Below, piece after piece: positions 41,231 through 53,372 of a stretch of DNA of 64,000 bases. Position 1 is the stretch's first letter. Every line of letters starts with the position of its first letter. Source of the DNA: Aeromonas veronii bv. veronii (lineage in GTDB: Bacteria > Pseudomonadota > Gammaproteobacteria > Enterobacterales > Aeromonadaceae); the NCBI RefSeq assembly GCF_000820225.1, contig NZ_CDDK01000024.1, positions 1-64,000 of the forward strand. The letters run 5' to 3'. The notes below the pieces were generated by a model, which saw only the letters and a program-made list of their open reading frames with translations, was not told the origin of the DNA and ran no database searches. The translations under genes were made by a program, and so were the position numbers.

Positions 41231-41989
41231 TTATTTGTCGGTGATGTCGGAAGCGAACCATTTCTCGGAGATCTGACGCAGGGAGCCATCCTTGCGCATG
41301 GCGGTCAGGGCCTCGTCGACCTTCTTCAGCAGCGCCTGTTTCTCCGGGGTCTTCAGGAAGGGCAGGGCGTTCTCGATAGTCTCGAACGGTGCGCCAGCCT
41401 GTTGCAGCGGCAGCTTGGACTCTTTGATCAGCTGGGCGGTGGAGACGCGGTCCATCACGAAGGCATCGATGCGACCCAGGGCGACATCCTGCTCGAAGGC
41501 GGAGTCATAGGTGCGGATATCGATCTTCTTGTTCGGGTCATTCTTGCGCAGCAGCTCTTCAAAGTTGGAACCCAGGTTCACGGCCACCTTCTTGCCTTCC
41601 AGATCCTTGATGCCATGAATGGTGCTGTTGCCCTTGCGTACTACAATCTGGGCGCCGTCATAGACGTAAGGCTGGGAGAAGTCGTACTTCGCCTTGCGCT
41701 CGTCGGTGATGGTGATCTGGTTGGAGATGGTATCGATGCGGCCGGTTTCCAGCATGCCGAACAGGCCGGAGAAGCTGGCGGTCACGAATTCGACCTTGTA
41801 GCCGGTGCGCTCGCCGATCTGGTTCCACATATCCACTTCAAAGCCCTGCAGCTTGTCCTGCTTGACGAAAGTGAACGGGAAATATTTGCCAGACATGCCG
41901 ACCTTGATGGTCTCCTGGGCGATGGCCTGACCGGACAGGGTGGCGAGCAGGATGGCTGCGCCGGAAATCAGTTTGATGGATGTTTTCAT
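41231..41989 (-). CDS. Polar amino-acid periplasmic binding protein
   Basis: A 252-residue periplasmic solute-binding protein. The signal peptide MKTSIKLISGAAILLATLSG ends near AIAQ; the mature part starts ETIKVGMSGKYFPFTFV and has the family motifs GFEVDMWNQIGERTGYKVEF and DFSQPYVYDGAQIVVRKGN. I chose the ATG at 41989 for its clean signal peptide. It is the first gene of the importer operon and faces away from dnaA. Confidence 0.92.
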   Translation of the reverse strand: MKTSIKLISGAAILLATLSGQAIAQETIKVGMSGKYFPFTFVKQDKLQGFEVDMWNQIGERTGYKVEFVTASFSGLFGMLETGRIDTISNQITITDERKAKYDFSQPYVYDGAQIVVRKGNSTIHGIKDLEGKKVAVNLGSNFEELLRKNDPNKKIDIRTYDSAFEQDVALGRIDAFVMDRVSTAQLIKESKLPLQQAGAPFETIENALPFLKTPEKQALLKKVDEALTAMRKDGSLRQISEKWFASDITDK

Positions 41990-42007
41990 GGTGTTTCTCT
42001 CTCTCAA

Positions 42008-42300
42008 TGTCTTGTATTTGTAGTTGTAATAACTGCTTTGGCCCTGATGTTATTGGAATAAAATTTAAAAAATAAATGACATTTGGTTATATGAAATAAC
42101 AGGAGAGAAGCTCGGGATCGACCAATCCGGACGGTGGATCAAGCTGTGGGTAACTTTGGGGATGAAATCCGATCCAAAGGCGCTGGATCCTTGAAAGTCA
42201 AGGATCTTATTTGCTGGATCCACCGGGCGATGGCTGGAGATCCGGCGGCTAAAAACGTAGAATAGCCGGTCTTTAGTTAATCAATCGACAGGAGTTTAGA
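42008..42300. promoter_or_regulatory. dnaA upstream region with GATC cluster and DnaA box
   Basis: This gap holds the divergent promoters of the amino-acid transporter (A/T-rich left part) and dnaA. Seven GATC sites lie between 42116 and 42242, and TGTGGGTAA (42145-42153) is a one-mismatch DnaA box. This fits autoregulation and SeqA control of dnaA, as in E. coli. I could not pick one clear dnaA promoter. Confidence 0.65.
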
Positions 42301-43671
42301 GTGACTGCTTCGCTATGGCAGCAGTGCCTTAACCGGCTGCAAGATGAGTTGCCCTCGGCAGAATTCAGCATGTGGATCCGGCCGCTTCAAGCGGAGTTGA
42401 GTGACAATACTCTGACCCTGTATGCACCGAATCGCTTTGTTCTGGACTGGGTACGAGACAAGTATCTCATCCGGGTTAACGGCATCATCAACGAACTCTG
42501 CGGGGTCGACGGCCCCGCCCTGCGTTTTGATATAGGTAATCGTCCCCATCCTGTTGCTGTCGCCAGAGCGCCGGTACAGGGTGCCGCGCCTGTGAATAAC
42601 TTGCAGAAGAGCTGGGAAAGCAAGGCTGAAGCCAAGCCCGAGCCGAACCACAAGAGCAACACCAACGTGAACTATACCTTCGAGAATTTCGTCGAGGGTA
42701 AGTCCAACCAGTTGGCGCGTGCGGCTGCCCGTCAGGTAGCGGACAATCCGGGTGGTGCTTACAACCCGCTGTTCCTCTATGGCGGCACCGGCTTGGGTAA
42801 AACCCACCTGCTGCACGCCGTTGGCAATGCCATCAAGGAGAGTAAAAAAGATGCCAAAGTCATCTATATGCACTCCGAGCGGTTTGTTCAGGACATGGTG
42901 AAAGCGCTGCAAAACAACGCCATTGAAGAGTTCAAGCGTTACTACCGCAGCGTCGATGCCCTGCTCATCGATGACATCCAGTTTTTCGCCAACAAGGAGC
43001 GCTCCCAGGAGGAGTTCTTCCATACCTTCAATGCCTTGCTGGAAGGTAACCAGCAGATCATCCTGACCTCGGATCGCTATCCGAAGGAGATCAACGGTGT
43101 CGAGGATCGCCTCAAGTCCCGCTTCGGCTGGGGCCTGACCGTGGCGATCGAACCGCCGGAGCTGGAGACCCGCGTCGCGATCCTGATGCGCAAGGCAGAC
43201 GAGAACCAGATCCATCTGCCGGACGAAGTGGCCTTCTTCATTGCCAAACGTCTGCGATCCAACGTCCGTGAACTGGAAGGCGCCCTCAACCGGGTGATCG
43301 CCAACGCCAACTTCACCGGCCGTGCCATCAACATCGATTTCGTGCGCGAAGCGCTGCGCGACCTGTTGGCACTGCAGGAGAAGCTGGTCACCATCGACAA
43401 TATCCAGAAGACGGTGGCGGAGTACTACAAGATCAAGCTGGCGGATCTGCTCTCCAAGCGTCGTTCCCGCTCTGTTGCCCGTCCGCGCCAACTGGCGATG
43501 GCACTGGCCAAGGAGCTGACCAACCACAGTTTGCCGGAGATAGGTGATGCCTTTGGTGGCCGTGACCACACTACCGTTCTTCATGCCTGCCGCAAGATCG
43601 AGCAGCTGAAGGAGGAGAGTCACGACATCAAGGAGGACTATTCCAACCTGATCCGTACCCTTTCTTCCTGA
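42301..43671 (+). CDS. dnaA: Chromosomal replication initiator DnaA
   Basis: DnaA, 456 residues, starting with GTG after CAGGAG. Domain I begins [20 protein letters not shown]. The AAA+ domain (about residues 120-335) has Walker [10 protein letters not shown] and Walker B LLIDDIQF. Domain IV has the DnaA-box-reading motif [12 protein letters not shown] near the C-terminus. It initiates at oriC, 15 kb to the left. The last codons, ending [10 protein letters not shown], are partly repeated in the gap before dnaN. Confidence 0.99.
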   Translation: MTASLWQQCLNRLQDELPSAEFSMWIRPLQAELSDNTLTLYAPNRFVLDWVRDKYLIRVNGIINELCGVDGPALRFDIGNRPHPVAVARAPVQGAAPVNNLQKSWESKAEAKPEPNHKSNTNVNYTFENFVEGKSNQLARAAARQVADNPGGAYNPLFLYGGTGLGKTHLLHAVGNAIKESKKDAKVIYMHSERFVQDMVKALQNNAIEEFKRYYRSVDALLIDDIQFFANKERSQEEFFHTFNALLEGNQQIILTSDRYPKEINGVEDRLKSRFGWGLTVAIEPPELETRVAILMRKADENQIHLPDEVAFFIAKRLRSNVRELEGALNRVIANANFTGRAINIDFVREALRDLLALQEKLVTIDNIQKTVAEYYKIKLADLLSKRRSRSVARPRQLAMALAKELTNHSLPEIGDAFGGRDHTTVLHACRKIEQLKEESHDIKEDYSNLIRTLSS

Positions 43672-43691
43672 TAACGGAATCGAGTGGACAG
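43639..43691 (+). repeat. Parent copy of the dnaA/dnaN junction repeat
   Basis: TATTCCAACCTGATCCG (43639-43655) recurs exactly at 43704-43720. Similarity continues through both stop codons and spacers to ACAGATGCAG before each ATG. The second copy spans about 43704-43754. The offset is 65 bp at the left and 63 bp at the right end, so the copies have diverged by a small indel. Confidence 0.85.
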
Positions 43692-43736
43692 ATGCAGCGC
43701 GAATATTCCAACCTGATCCGAATCTTTTCCTCCTAA
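43692..43736 (+). CDS. Micro-ORF between dnaA and dnaN (junction duplicate)
   Basis: A 14-codon open frame, MQREYSNLIRIFSS. Its first four codons mirror the start of dnaN (MQLE), and its last ten mirror the end of DnaA ([10 protein letters not shown]). It is what an in-frame tandem duplication of the dnaA/dnaN junction leaves behind. Differences to DnaA are two synonymous codons, T to I and L to F, and TGA to TAA. The upstream GAGTGG is only a weak ribosome-binding site. It may be translated or may simply be a scar. Confidence 0.4.
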   Translation: MQREYSNLIRIFSS

Positions 43737-43754
43737 TCACAACGGAGAGCACAG

Positions 43755-44858
43755 ATGCAGCTCGAAATTAGCCGTGAGGCCCTGTTACGTCCTCTGCAAC
43801 TGGTGTCCGGCGCCCTCGGCGGCCGACCGACCCTGCCGATCCTCGGCAACGTGCTGCTTGATGTCAGCAACGGTCTGCTGTCACTGACCGGTACCGATCT
43901 CGAAGTAGAGATGATCGGTCAGGTCTATCTGAACGGGGCCAGCGAAGATGGCCGCACCACAGTACCGGCGCGCAAGCTGCTGGATATCTGCCGTGGTCTG
44001 CCGGAAGGCGCCGAGATCCGTCTCAATACCGAAGGCGAGCGCCTGATCATCCGGTCCGGTCGCTCCCGCTTCAACCTCTCGACCCTGCCGGCGACCGAGT
44101 ATCCGAACATCGAGGATTGGGAATCTGTGCTCGAGTTCGATATCAGCCAGCTGGAGCTGAAGAAGCTGATCGATGCGACCCAGTTCTCCATGGCCAGCCA
44201 GGATGTTCGTTACTACCTGAACGGTATGCTGTTCGAGAGCGAAGGTCACGGTCTGCGCACCGTGGCGACCGACGGTCACCGTCTGGCCACCTGCCGCCGC
44301 GAGGTAGTAGGGGAATCGCTGCCCGATCATCAGGTTATCCTGCCGCGCAAAGGGGTACTGGAGCTGGTGCGTCTGCTGGAGGCGGAAGACAAGCCGGTGC
44401 GGCTGCAGATCGGTCGCAGCAACCTGCGTGCTGCGCTGGACGGCTTCATCTTCACCTCCAAGCTGGTGGATGGCCGCTTCCCGGACTGGCGCCGCGTCAT
44501 TCCGCGCAACAGCGACAAGGCCCTGATCGCCGGCCGTGAGGATCTGCGTCAGGCGTTTGCCCGTGCCGCCATCCTCTCCAACGAGAAATTCCGTGGGGTG
44601 CGTCTCAATCTGCAGGAAAACCTGCTGCGCATCACCGCCAACAACCCGGAACAGGAAGAAGCCGAAGAGCTGCTTGACGTACAATATGCCGCTGGCGAGA
44701 TGGAGATCGGCTTTAACGTCTCTTATGTGCTCGACGTGCTGAATACGTTAAAATGTGACCAAATTCGGATTAGCCTGAGCGATTCCATCAGCAGTGCCAT
44801 TATTGAGGATTTTGAACATCAGGATGCTCAGTACGTGGTGATGCCGATGCGGATCTAG
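43755..44858 (+). CDS. dnaN: DNA polymerase III beta sliding clamp
   Basis: The 367-residue beta clamp, one residue longer than in E. coli. It begins MQLEISREALLRPLQLVSG and ends QDAQYVVMPMRI; the C-terminal residues form part of the protein-binding cleft. Two copies encircle DNA and tether Pol III, MutS, Hda and others. GGAGAG precedes the ATG. It is followed after 2 bp by recF. Confidence 0.99.
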   Translation: MQLEISREALLRPLQLVSGALGGRPTLPILGNVLLDVSNGLLSLTGTDLEVEMIGQVYLNGASEDGRTTVPARKLLDICRGLPEGAEIRLNTEGERLIIRSGRSRFNLSTLPATEYPNIEDWESVLEFDISQLELKKLIDATQFSMASQDVRYYLNGMLFESEGHGLRTVATDGHRLATCRREVVGESLPDHQVILPRKGVLELVRLLEAEDKPVRLQIGRSNLRAALDGFIFTSKLVDGRFPDWRRVIPRNSDKALIAGREDLRQAFARAAILSNEKFRGVRLNLQENLLRITANNPEQEEAEELLDVQYAAGEMEIGFNVSYVLDVLNTLKCDQIRISLSDSISSAIIEDFEHQDAQYVVMPMRI

Positions 44859-44860
44859 TC

Positions 44861-48372
<3,512 letters not shown>

Positions 48373-48395
48373 TCGATGCTGTCAGCTCGATATAC

Positions 48396-48425
48396 AAAAG
48401 CCGCTCCCTGTGAGCGGCTTTTTGT
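48396..48425 (+). terminator. Terminator after gyrB
   Basis: AAAAGCCGCTC, loop CCTGT, GAGCGGCTTTT followed by more Ts; an 11-bp stem 23 bp after the gyrB stop. Confidence 0.92.
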
Positions 48426-48446
48426 TTTTGGGCGGAAGAAGTTGCA

Positions 48447-48462
48447 CGTTCCACGTGAAACA
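48447..48462. other. parS: parS site 2 (after gyrB)
   Basis: CGTTCCACGTGAAACA matches parS except for the first base. It lies in the gap between the convergent gyrB and the GlxA-type regulator gene. Confidence 0.82.
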
Positions 48463-48484
48463 TCGTGCTTTGGTATCAGGGGTT

Positions 48485-49435
48485 TTAGCCGCGAAAAGAT
48501 CGTCGCCACTCGCTGGGGGAGATGGAAAAGCGGGCGCGGAAGTGGTTGCGCAGGGAGGTGGCACTCTTGAAGCCAACCAGCTCGGCAATGCGGTCGATAG
48601 AATGACCGCTTACCTCCAGCAACTCCTGACTGCGCCTGAGCCGCTCCGCCAGCAGCCATTCACCCACCGAGAGGCCGGTAGCCTGATGAAAACGGCGGGT
48701 AAAGGTGCGGCGGCTCATCAGGGTATGGGCCGCCAGAGAATCCAGGGTGTGGGGTTCGGCCAGATGGGCACGCAGGTGATCGAGCAACTGGTTCATCCGG
48801 ACATCGCGGGTGGAGGTGGGCACCGGCTGCTCGATAAACTGGGCCTGACCCCCTTCCCGGTGAGGCGGGATCACCAGCCGCCGCGCCACTTTGTTGGCGA
48901 TGGCCGAGCCGTGGTACTGGCGTACCAGATAGAGGCAGCAGTCCAGCCCGGCGGCGGTGCCTGCCGAGGTGACCAGCCCTTCGTCATCCACATAGAGGGC
49001 GTTGGTATCGAGCTGCACGCAGGGAAAGCGGTGGCAGAAATCCTGCTCATACTCCCAGTGGGTCGATGCCTTGCGACCATTGAGCAGCCCGGCGTAGGCG
49101 AGCACATAGGTGCCGAGACAGAGCCCGACCAGCCGGGCACCTCTGGCTCTGGCGGCAATCAGAGCATTGAGCAGCTGTGCTGGTGGTCGTGCTGCCGGGT
49201 CGTGCCAGAAGGGAATGACGATGATCTCCGCCTCGGCCAGCACCTCCAGCCCATGGGGAGCCTGAATGGTGAAGCCTTGCGCCGAGCGTGAATGAGGGTT
49301 GCCATCACCGCAGCAGATCATGAGCTCGAACAGCGGCTGGCCCGGCAGGATGTCGCCGAAGATGAGGCAGGGGACGGCGCAGTGAAAAGGACTGAAGTGA
49401 TCGAAGGTCACCACGGCAACGATCGGGGTGGGCAT
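48485..49435 (-). CDS. GlxA-family AraC transcriptional regulator
   Basis: A 316-residue regulator. The N-terminal DJ-1/PfpI-like domain (about residues 5-170) has the nucleophile-elbow-like GLCLGTYVLAYAGLLNGRKA with a Cys, and the C-terminal AraC domain has two helix-turn-helices (LDSLAAHTLMSRRTFTRRF; SIDRIAELVGFKSATSLRNHF). GlxA proteins usually activate catabolic genes. It lies just after the metallo-hydrolase gene on the same strand and could regulate it, but the target is unknown. I chose the ATG at 49435, which has GAGAGGAG upstream. Confidence 0.88.
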   Translation of the reverse strand: MPTPIVAVVTFDHFSPFHCAVPCLIFGDILPGQPLFELMICCGDGNPHSRSAQGFTIQAPHGLEVLAEAEIIVIPFWHDPAARPPAQLLNALIAARARGARLVGLCLGTYVLAYAGLLNGRKASTHWEYEQDFCHRFPCVQLDTNALYVDDEGLVTSAGTAAGLDCCLYLVRQYHGSAIANKVARRLVIPPHREGGQAQFIEQPVPTSTRDVRMNQLLDHLRAHLAEPHTLDSLAAHTLMSRRTFTRRFHQATGLSVGEWLLAERLRRSQELLEVSGHSIDRIAELVGFKSATSLRNHFRARFSISPSEWRRSFRG

Positions 49436-49526
49436 TATGTTGGCTCCTCTCTGCGCGCAGACCACTCATCATAAACGTCAGGCTGTGAAAGCCGAAGGGC
49501 CATGTCTGGCATGGCCCCCCTGCGGG

Positions 49527-50297
49527 TCACAGTGATATCGCCTCGCCATCTTGCGGCACCCGTACCCGATCCGTCATGCCCCGTTTCGCCAGATAGTTGC
49601 GCAGCTCCTGGCGTGACAGCACGGCGTGGTTGACCGCCTCCATATGGCTGGCGATCAGCGTGGCTTGCGGTGCCGCCTGATATACGGCGGCGACATCCTC
49701 CTTGCCCATGATGATGGAACCGAGTCCGGGCACCTGTGCATCGCCGCAGTTGAGGATGATGACCTCGGGTTGATGCTGTTGCAGGGCTTGTTCGACCGAG
49801 GGATGCCAGATGGTATCACCGGCCAGATAGAGGCTCTGTTCATTGGGGTGGGAGAAAACCACGCCGCATACCTCTCCCATGCGCTCGCCCAGTACCGCCA
49901 TCAACGGGTCGCTGCCGTGCTGGCCACCGGTCTGCTGCAGGCGAATGCCGGCAAACTCGGGCTGGTCGCTCAGCAGCCGCACATCCTCAAAGCCACTGGC
50001 ACGAATGGCATCGGCATCTTTTTTATGTTGTACCAAGAGCGGCAGATGTTTGGGGATCAGGGCTCTGGCGGCGTCATCCCAGTGGTCGGGATGGTCGTGG
50101 GTGACGATAACGGCGTCCACATCGACCAGCTCATCGATCGGTAGCGGCAGCTCGACCAGCGGATTGCGCAGATGGCTGTTGGCGGTGCCCTCAAAGCCGG
50201 GGAAGGCCCCCTTGGCAGAGAGCATGGGGTCGATCAGAAAGCGGGTACCGGCATAGTCGAGCAGCAAGGTGGCGTTGCGAACCAGGGTAATCTTCAT
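49527..50297 (-). CDS. Metallo-beta-lactamase-fold hydrolase (UlaG-like)
   Basis: A 256-residue MBL-fold protein of the UlaG/L-ascorbate-lactonase-like group. The metal-binding motif THDHPDHWD (about residues 69-77) is clear, and a later GDT and SHMEAVNH supply further ligands. Substrate unknown. There is no signal peptide, so it is cytoplasmic and not a secreted beta-lactamase. A hairpin with arms GGGCCATG/CATGGCCC follows it before the GlxA-type gene. The ATG at 50297 gives the typical MKITLVRNATLLL start. Confidence 0.85.
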   Translation of the reverse strand: MKITLVRNATLLLDYAGTRFLIDPMLSAKGAFPGFEGTANSHLRNPLVELPLPIDELVDVDAVIVTHDHPDHWDDAARALIPKHLPLLVQHKKDADAIRASGFEDVRLLSDQPEFAGIRLQQTGGQHGSDPLMAVLGERMGEVCGVVFSHPNEQSLYLAGDTIWHPSVEQALQQHQPEVIILNCGDAQVPGLGSIIMGKEDVAAVYQAAPQATLIASHMEAVNHAVLSRQELRNYLAKRGMTDRVRVPQDGEAISL

Positions 50298-50453
50298 GGG
50301 GTGGCTCCATGTTGGCTGGTGGATATGCAACCAATTATGGGAGACGGAGCGAGTTGCCATCAGTGGCCCACGGGTCGATTATCATCACTATCGGGCCAAC
50401 AGGTTGATGTTCTACAGGTCGGCGCGGCCATTTAAAAAATTTGAAAAAATCCC

Positions 50454-50480
50454 CTTGAAAGGAAAAAGTGAGCCCCTATA
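50454..50480 (+). promoter_or_regulatory. Heat-shock (sigma-32) promoter of the hsp20 genes
   Basis: CTTGAAA (50454-50460) and CCCCTATA (50473-50480), 12 bp apart, match the sigma-32 -35 and -10 boxes. Transcription would start about 90 bp before the first hsp20 gene, leaving a long structured leader. Confidence 0.8.
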
Positions 50481-50552
50481 TAGGTAACAAGGCCGGAACG
50501 CTCGACAGAGGTTTCGACCAGGCGCCCGTCCATAAGGAGGGCAAATAATCCG

Positions 50553-50573
50553 TTATCGCTCACAAGAGGGTAA
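50553..50573 (+). promoter_or_regulatory. ROSE-like RNA thermometer before hsp20 gene 1
   Basis: In the leader, TTATCGCTC (50553-50561) can pair with GAGGGTAA (50566-50573) across the loop ACAA. This would bury the Shine-Dalgarno GAGGG, with a G opposite a G inside the stem as in ROSE elements. A second hairpin, GCCCGTCC/GGAGGGC, lies about 15 bp upstream. Heat would melt the stem and free the site. Confidence 0.7.
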
Positions 50574-50577
50574 TACT

Positions 50578-50991
50578 ATGCGTTCTATCGACTTTTCTCC
50601 GCTCTATCGTTCTGCCATCGGTTTCGATCGTCTGGCCAATCTCATCGAATCTGCGGCCAGCAATGGCAATGCCGGTTATCCCCCCTACAACATCGAGCAA
50701 CTGGGTGACAACGACTACCGCATCAGCATGGCGGTGGCGGGCTTTACCCAGGAAGAGCTGGAGCTGAGCTTTCAGGAAAATCTGCTGACTGTGAAGGGCA
50801 ACAAGCAGGCCGACACCGGGCGCAACTATCTCTATCAGGGGATTGCCGAACGTGGTTTCGAGCGCCGCTTCCAGTTGGCCGACTATGTGCGGGTGAAAGG
50901 GGCCGACCTGAAAAACGGTTTGCTGCACATCGAACTGGTGCGTGAAGTGCCCGAGGCGATGAAGCCGCGCAAGATCGAGATCAACGGCTGA
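50578..50991 (+). CDS. ibpA: Small heat-shock protein (IbpA/Hsp20 family)
   Basis: A 137-residue alpha-crystallin-domain holdase. The N-terminus [20 protein letters not shown] is typical of IbpA. The alpha-crystallin domain (about residues 33-125) contains [16 protein letters not shown] and the C-terminal tail KPRKIEI has an IXI motif. It binds unfolding proteins for later DnaK/ClpB rescue. Regulation is likely at two levels, sigma-32 promoter and RNA thermometer. Confidence 0.93.
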   Translation: MRSIDFSPLYRSAIGFDRLANLIESAASNGNAGYPPYNIEQLGDNDYRISMAVAGFTQEELELSFQENLLTVKGNKQADTGRNYLYQGIAERGFERRFQLADYVRVKGADLKNGLLHIELVREVPEAMKPRKIEING

Positions 50992-51006
50992 TAGCTCGAA
51001 TTCACT

Positions 51007-51022
51007 GAAATTTTAAAATTTC
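51007..51022. repeat. 16-bp perfect palindrome between the hsp20 genes
   Basis: GAAATTTTAAAATTTC is self-complementary. It lies 16 bp after the first hsp20 stop and could be a processing hairpin or a binding site. Confidence 0.4.
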
Positions 51023-51060
51023 CCGGGTGCCGATGACGGGCCTGTGGAGAGTTGAACCTG

Positions 51061-51077
51061 TTGCTTATTAGAAGGAT
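51061..51077 (+). promoter_or_regulatory. ROSE-like RNA thermometer before hsp20 gene 2
   Basis: TTGCTT (51061-51066) can pair with AAGGAT (51072-51077) across a 5-nt loop, including the G-opposite-G that marks ROSE elements with their UUGCU anti-Shine-Dalgarno. The paired AAGGA is the likely ribosome-binding site, 7 bp before the ATG. Confidence 0.75.
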
Positions 51078-51083
51078 AGGATT

Positions 51084-51524
51084 ATGCGTAACCTCGATTT
51101 TTCTCATCTCTATTCCAACGCCGTTGGCTTCGAGCGGATGGCCCGTGAGCTGGAAGGTCTGTTCGAGCAGAAGACCGTAGCTTACCCCCCGTACAACATT
51201 GAAAAGCGCGATCAGGATGGCTATCGCATCACGGTCGCCGTGGCTGGCTTCGAGCGCGAAGAGCTGGAGCTGGAGACCGAAAACGGCACCCTCAAGGTGA
51301 AGGGGCGCAAAGGGGCTGCGGCTGGTGAGCGTCAGTTCCTCCATCAGGGGATTGCCGAGCGCGACTTCGAGCTCGCCTTCAAGCTGAGCCAGCACGTGGA
51401 AGTGCAGGGCGCCAAGCTGGAGCATGGTCTGCTGACCATCGACCTGGCCCGCGAACTGCCGGAGGCGCTCAAGCCCCGCGCCATCCCGATCGGTAAACCC
51501 GACCAGCTGGCGCTGCCCGGTTAA
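51084..51524 (+). CDS. Small heat-shock protein 2 (Hsp20/IbpA family)
   Basis: A 146-residue paralogue of the previous gene. It shares the start MRNLDFSHLYSNAVGFERMA, the YPPYNIEKRDQDGYRI segment and the GLLTIDLARELPEALKPRAIPI tail region (IXI motif near AIPI). The pair resembles IbpA/IbpB, which form mixed assemblies. It lies 92 bp after gene 1, has its own thermometer, and is followed by a strong terminator. Confidence 0.93.
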   Translation: MRNLDFSHLYSNAVGFERMARELEGLFEQKTVAYPPYNIEKRDQDGYRITVAVAGFEREELELETENGTLKVKGRKGAAAGERQFLHQGIAERDFELAFKLSQHVEVQGAKLEHGLLTIDLARELPEALKPRAIPIGKPDQLALPG

Positions 51525-51548
51525 GCAAACCGGATCGCGATAAACAAC

Positions 51549-51575
51549 AAAGGCCTGCATCTGCAGGCCTTTCTG
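51549..51575. terminator. Terminator between hsp20 gene 2 and avtA
   Basis: AAAGGCCTGCA, short TC loop, TGCAGGCCTTT, then CTGTTTTG. It serves the convergent hsp20 and avtA transcripts. Confidence 0.88.
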
Positions 51576-51595
51576 TTTTGTATCGCTGGATTGGA

Positions 51596-52846
51596 TTAAC
51601 CAGCGTAGAGGGTGTTGATCTCGTCGGCCAGAATGGCGATACCGCGGCGCACCAGCTCCTCGCTCTGGGAGTAGTTGAGGCGGATGCACTCCTGGCTGTG
51701 ACGCCACTCGGGGTCATCAATGCCGGGAAAGAAGTAGTGACCCGGCACGATCAGCAGGTTCTTCGCCTTCAGTCGCTCGTACAGTTCCTGACAGTGGAGC
51801 GGTAAGCCTTCAAACCAGAGCCAGAGGAAGAGGGCGCCTTCCGGCTTGTGGATATGGAAGCGCTGGTCGGGGATCGCTTCACGCAGCAGCTGTACCGCCA
51901 GCTCCGCCTTCTGTTGATAGAAGGGTTTTACTACTTGCTCGCTGAGGGTGATGATATCGCCGCTCTCGATCATCGGGATGGTGATGGCGGGCCCCAGACT
52001 GCCCGGCGCCAGATTGATGATGCCGCTCAGGTTGGTGATGGCCTGGATGATCTTCTCGTCGGCAATGACGATGCCGCAGCGGGTGCCTGGCAGGCCGAGC
52101 TTGGAGAGGCTCATGCAGAGGATGGTGTTGGCGTTCCAGAATGGCTTGGCTTCGCTGAAGATGATGCCCGGGAAGGGGACGCCGTAGGCGTTGTCGATCA
52201 GCAGCGGAATTCCCTTGTCGCGGGCGATCTGATCGAGGTGCTCGATCTCTTCGTCGGTCAGCACATTGCCGGTGGGGTTGGTCGGGCGGGAGACGCAGAT
52301 CACCCCGATATCGTCACCTACCTGCAGGCTCTCGAAATCCACGTGGTATTTGAACTGGCCATCGGGCAGCTTCTCGATGGTGGGTTTGTAGGCCACGAAG
52401 TAGTCGTCGGTCAGCGCCGAGTCGGCATAGCCGATGTATTCAGGGGCGAGCGGGAACAGCACCTTCTTCTTGCGGCCATCGGCAAATTCGCCAGCCAGCA
52501 GGTTGAACAGGTAGAAGAAGGCATTCTGACTGCCGTTGGTCAGGGCGATATTGCGGGCCGAGATATCCCAGCCCAGCTCCTTGCTGAGCAGGGAGGCCAG
52601 CGCTTTGGTGAACCTGTCTTTGCCCTGTGGGCCGTCGTAGTTGGCCATCGCTTTGACCAGCTCGCCGTTGTCGAGCAGGCTCTTGGCCTCGGCCTGAAAG
52701 CGTTCCAGCATGGCGGGGATCGGGGCCGGATTGCCGCCACCCAGCATGATGGCGTCCGGATTGGTCAGCCCCTGATTGAGGTCATCCATGAGTTGGGTAA
52801 TACCGGCGTGGCGAGTGAACTTCTCGCCGAACAAGGAAAATTCCAT
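51596..52846 (-). CDS. avtA: Valine-pyruvate aminotransferase
   Basis: AvtA, 416 residues, a class I PLP aminotransferase making alanine and 2-oxoisovalerate from valine and pyruvate. The Schiff-base Lys lies in CMSLSKLGLPGTR; SRPTNPTGNVL and DNAYGVPFPG are cofactor-pocket motifs. The N-terminus MEFSLFGEKFTRHAGITQLM is the same as in E. coli AvtA. It is monocistronic, with parS site 3 about 80 bp upstream. Confidence 0.95.
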   Translation of the reverse strand: MEFSLFGEKFTRHAGITQLMDDLNQGLTNPDAIMLGGGNPAPIPAMLERFQAEAKSLLDNGELVKAMANYDGPQGKDRFTKALASLLSKELGWDISARNIALTNGSQNAFFYLFNLLAGEFADGRKKKVLFPLAPEYIGYADSALTDDYFVAYKPTIEKLPDGQFKYHVDFESLQVGDDIGVICVSRPTNPTGNVLTDEEIEHLDQIARDKGIPLLIDNAYGVPFPGIIFSEAKPFWNANTILCMSLSKLGLPGTRCGIVIADEKIIQAITNLSGIINLAPGSLGPAITIPMIESGDIITLSEQVVKPFYQQKAELAVQLLREAIPDQRFHIHKPEGALFLWLWFEGLPLHCQELYERLKAKNLLIVPGHYFFPGIDDPEWRHSQECIRLNYSQSEELVRRGIAILADEINTLYAG

Positions 52847-52927
52847 TCGGTGGCAGATCCAGAGTCAGTTACGAAGATGTAGCACCATAGCTCAGTTTAA
52901 AAGCAGGTGTCGATCAAAAAGATGGGA

Positions 52928-52943
52928 CGTTCCACGTGGAACA
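52928..52943. other. parS: parS site 3 (upstream of avtA)
   Basis: CGTTCCACGTGGAACA matches the parS palindrome at all but the first base. It lies in the 292-bp divergent gap between avtA and the small secreted protein. The rest of this gap shows only a small hairpin (ACCAAC/GTTGGT near 52975). Confidence 0.85.
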
Positions 52944-53138
52944 TGGTGCAAAAATCAAGCGTGGTTAAAAGCACCAACTGTTGGTTTAAAAATGACCGAG
53001 CGGGATGCATTTTGCGACTCAATTTGGTATCGAGATATAGTTAATTTAAACGAAATCATCATGTTATGAATTGCGTGAGGATTGGCACAACTATTGGAAT
53101 AGCTATCTGGTCATCTCAACCATACCGGAGCAAACCAG

Positions 53139-53372
53139 ATGAAAAGCCTGATCGCTACCCTGATTGTGAGTGCCCTGAGCCTGAACGTGATGGCCAACGA
53201 AAACCCGCGGCCCGAGCTGGAGAGTGTCCAGCTGGAGCAGGATGTGCAGAGCGAATTGCAACAGGCATCCCATGCCGTGGTGCAGGATGCGCTGCACAAT
53301 CTCAAGCCGCTGGCGCTGGATACCCTGGTGGTGGAAGCGAGCCAGGCTGTGGCGACTCACCCCGAGAGCTGA
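53139..53372 (+). CDS. Small secreted protein of unknown function
   Basis: A 77-residue protein with a convincing signal peptide (MKSLIATLIVSALSLNVMA) and a short, acidic, helical mature part rich in Gln, Glu and Val. GGAG lies 8 bp upstream of the ATG. I do not recognise the family. Its last 71 bp overlap, on the opposite strand, the 3' end of the AraC-type regulator gene, so one of the two ends may be mis-called, or the genes truly overlap tail to tail. Confidence 0.65.
   Translation: MKSLIATLIVSALSLNVMANENPRPELESVQLEQDVQSELQQASHAVVQDALHNLKPLALDTLVVEASQAVATHPES

Noticed and set aside
49527..50297. Metallo-hydrolase as a CphA-like carbapenemase
   Set aside because: It lacks a signal peptide and has the UlaG-like motif order, unlike secreted class B beta-lactamases of Aeromonas.
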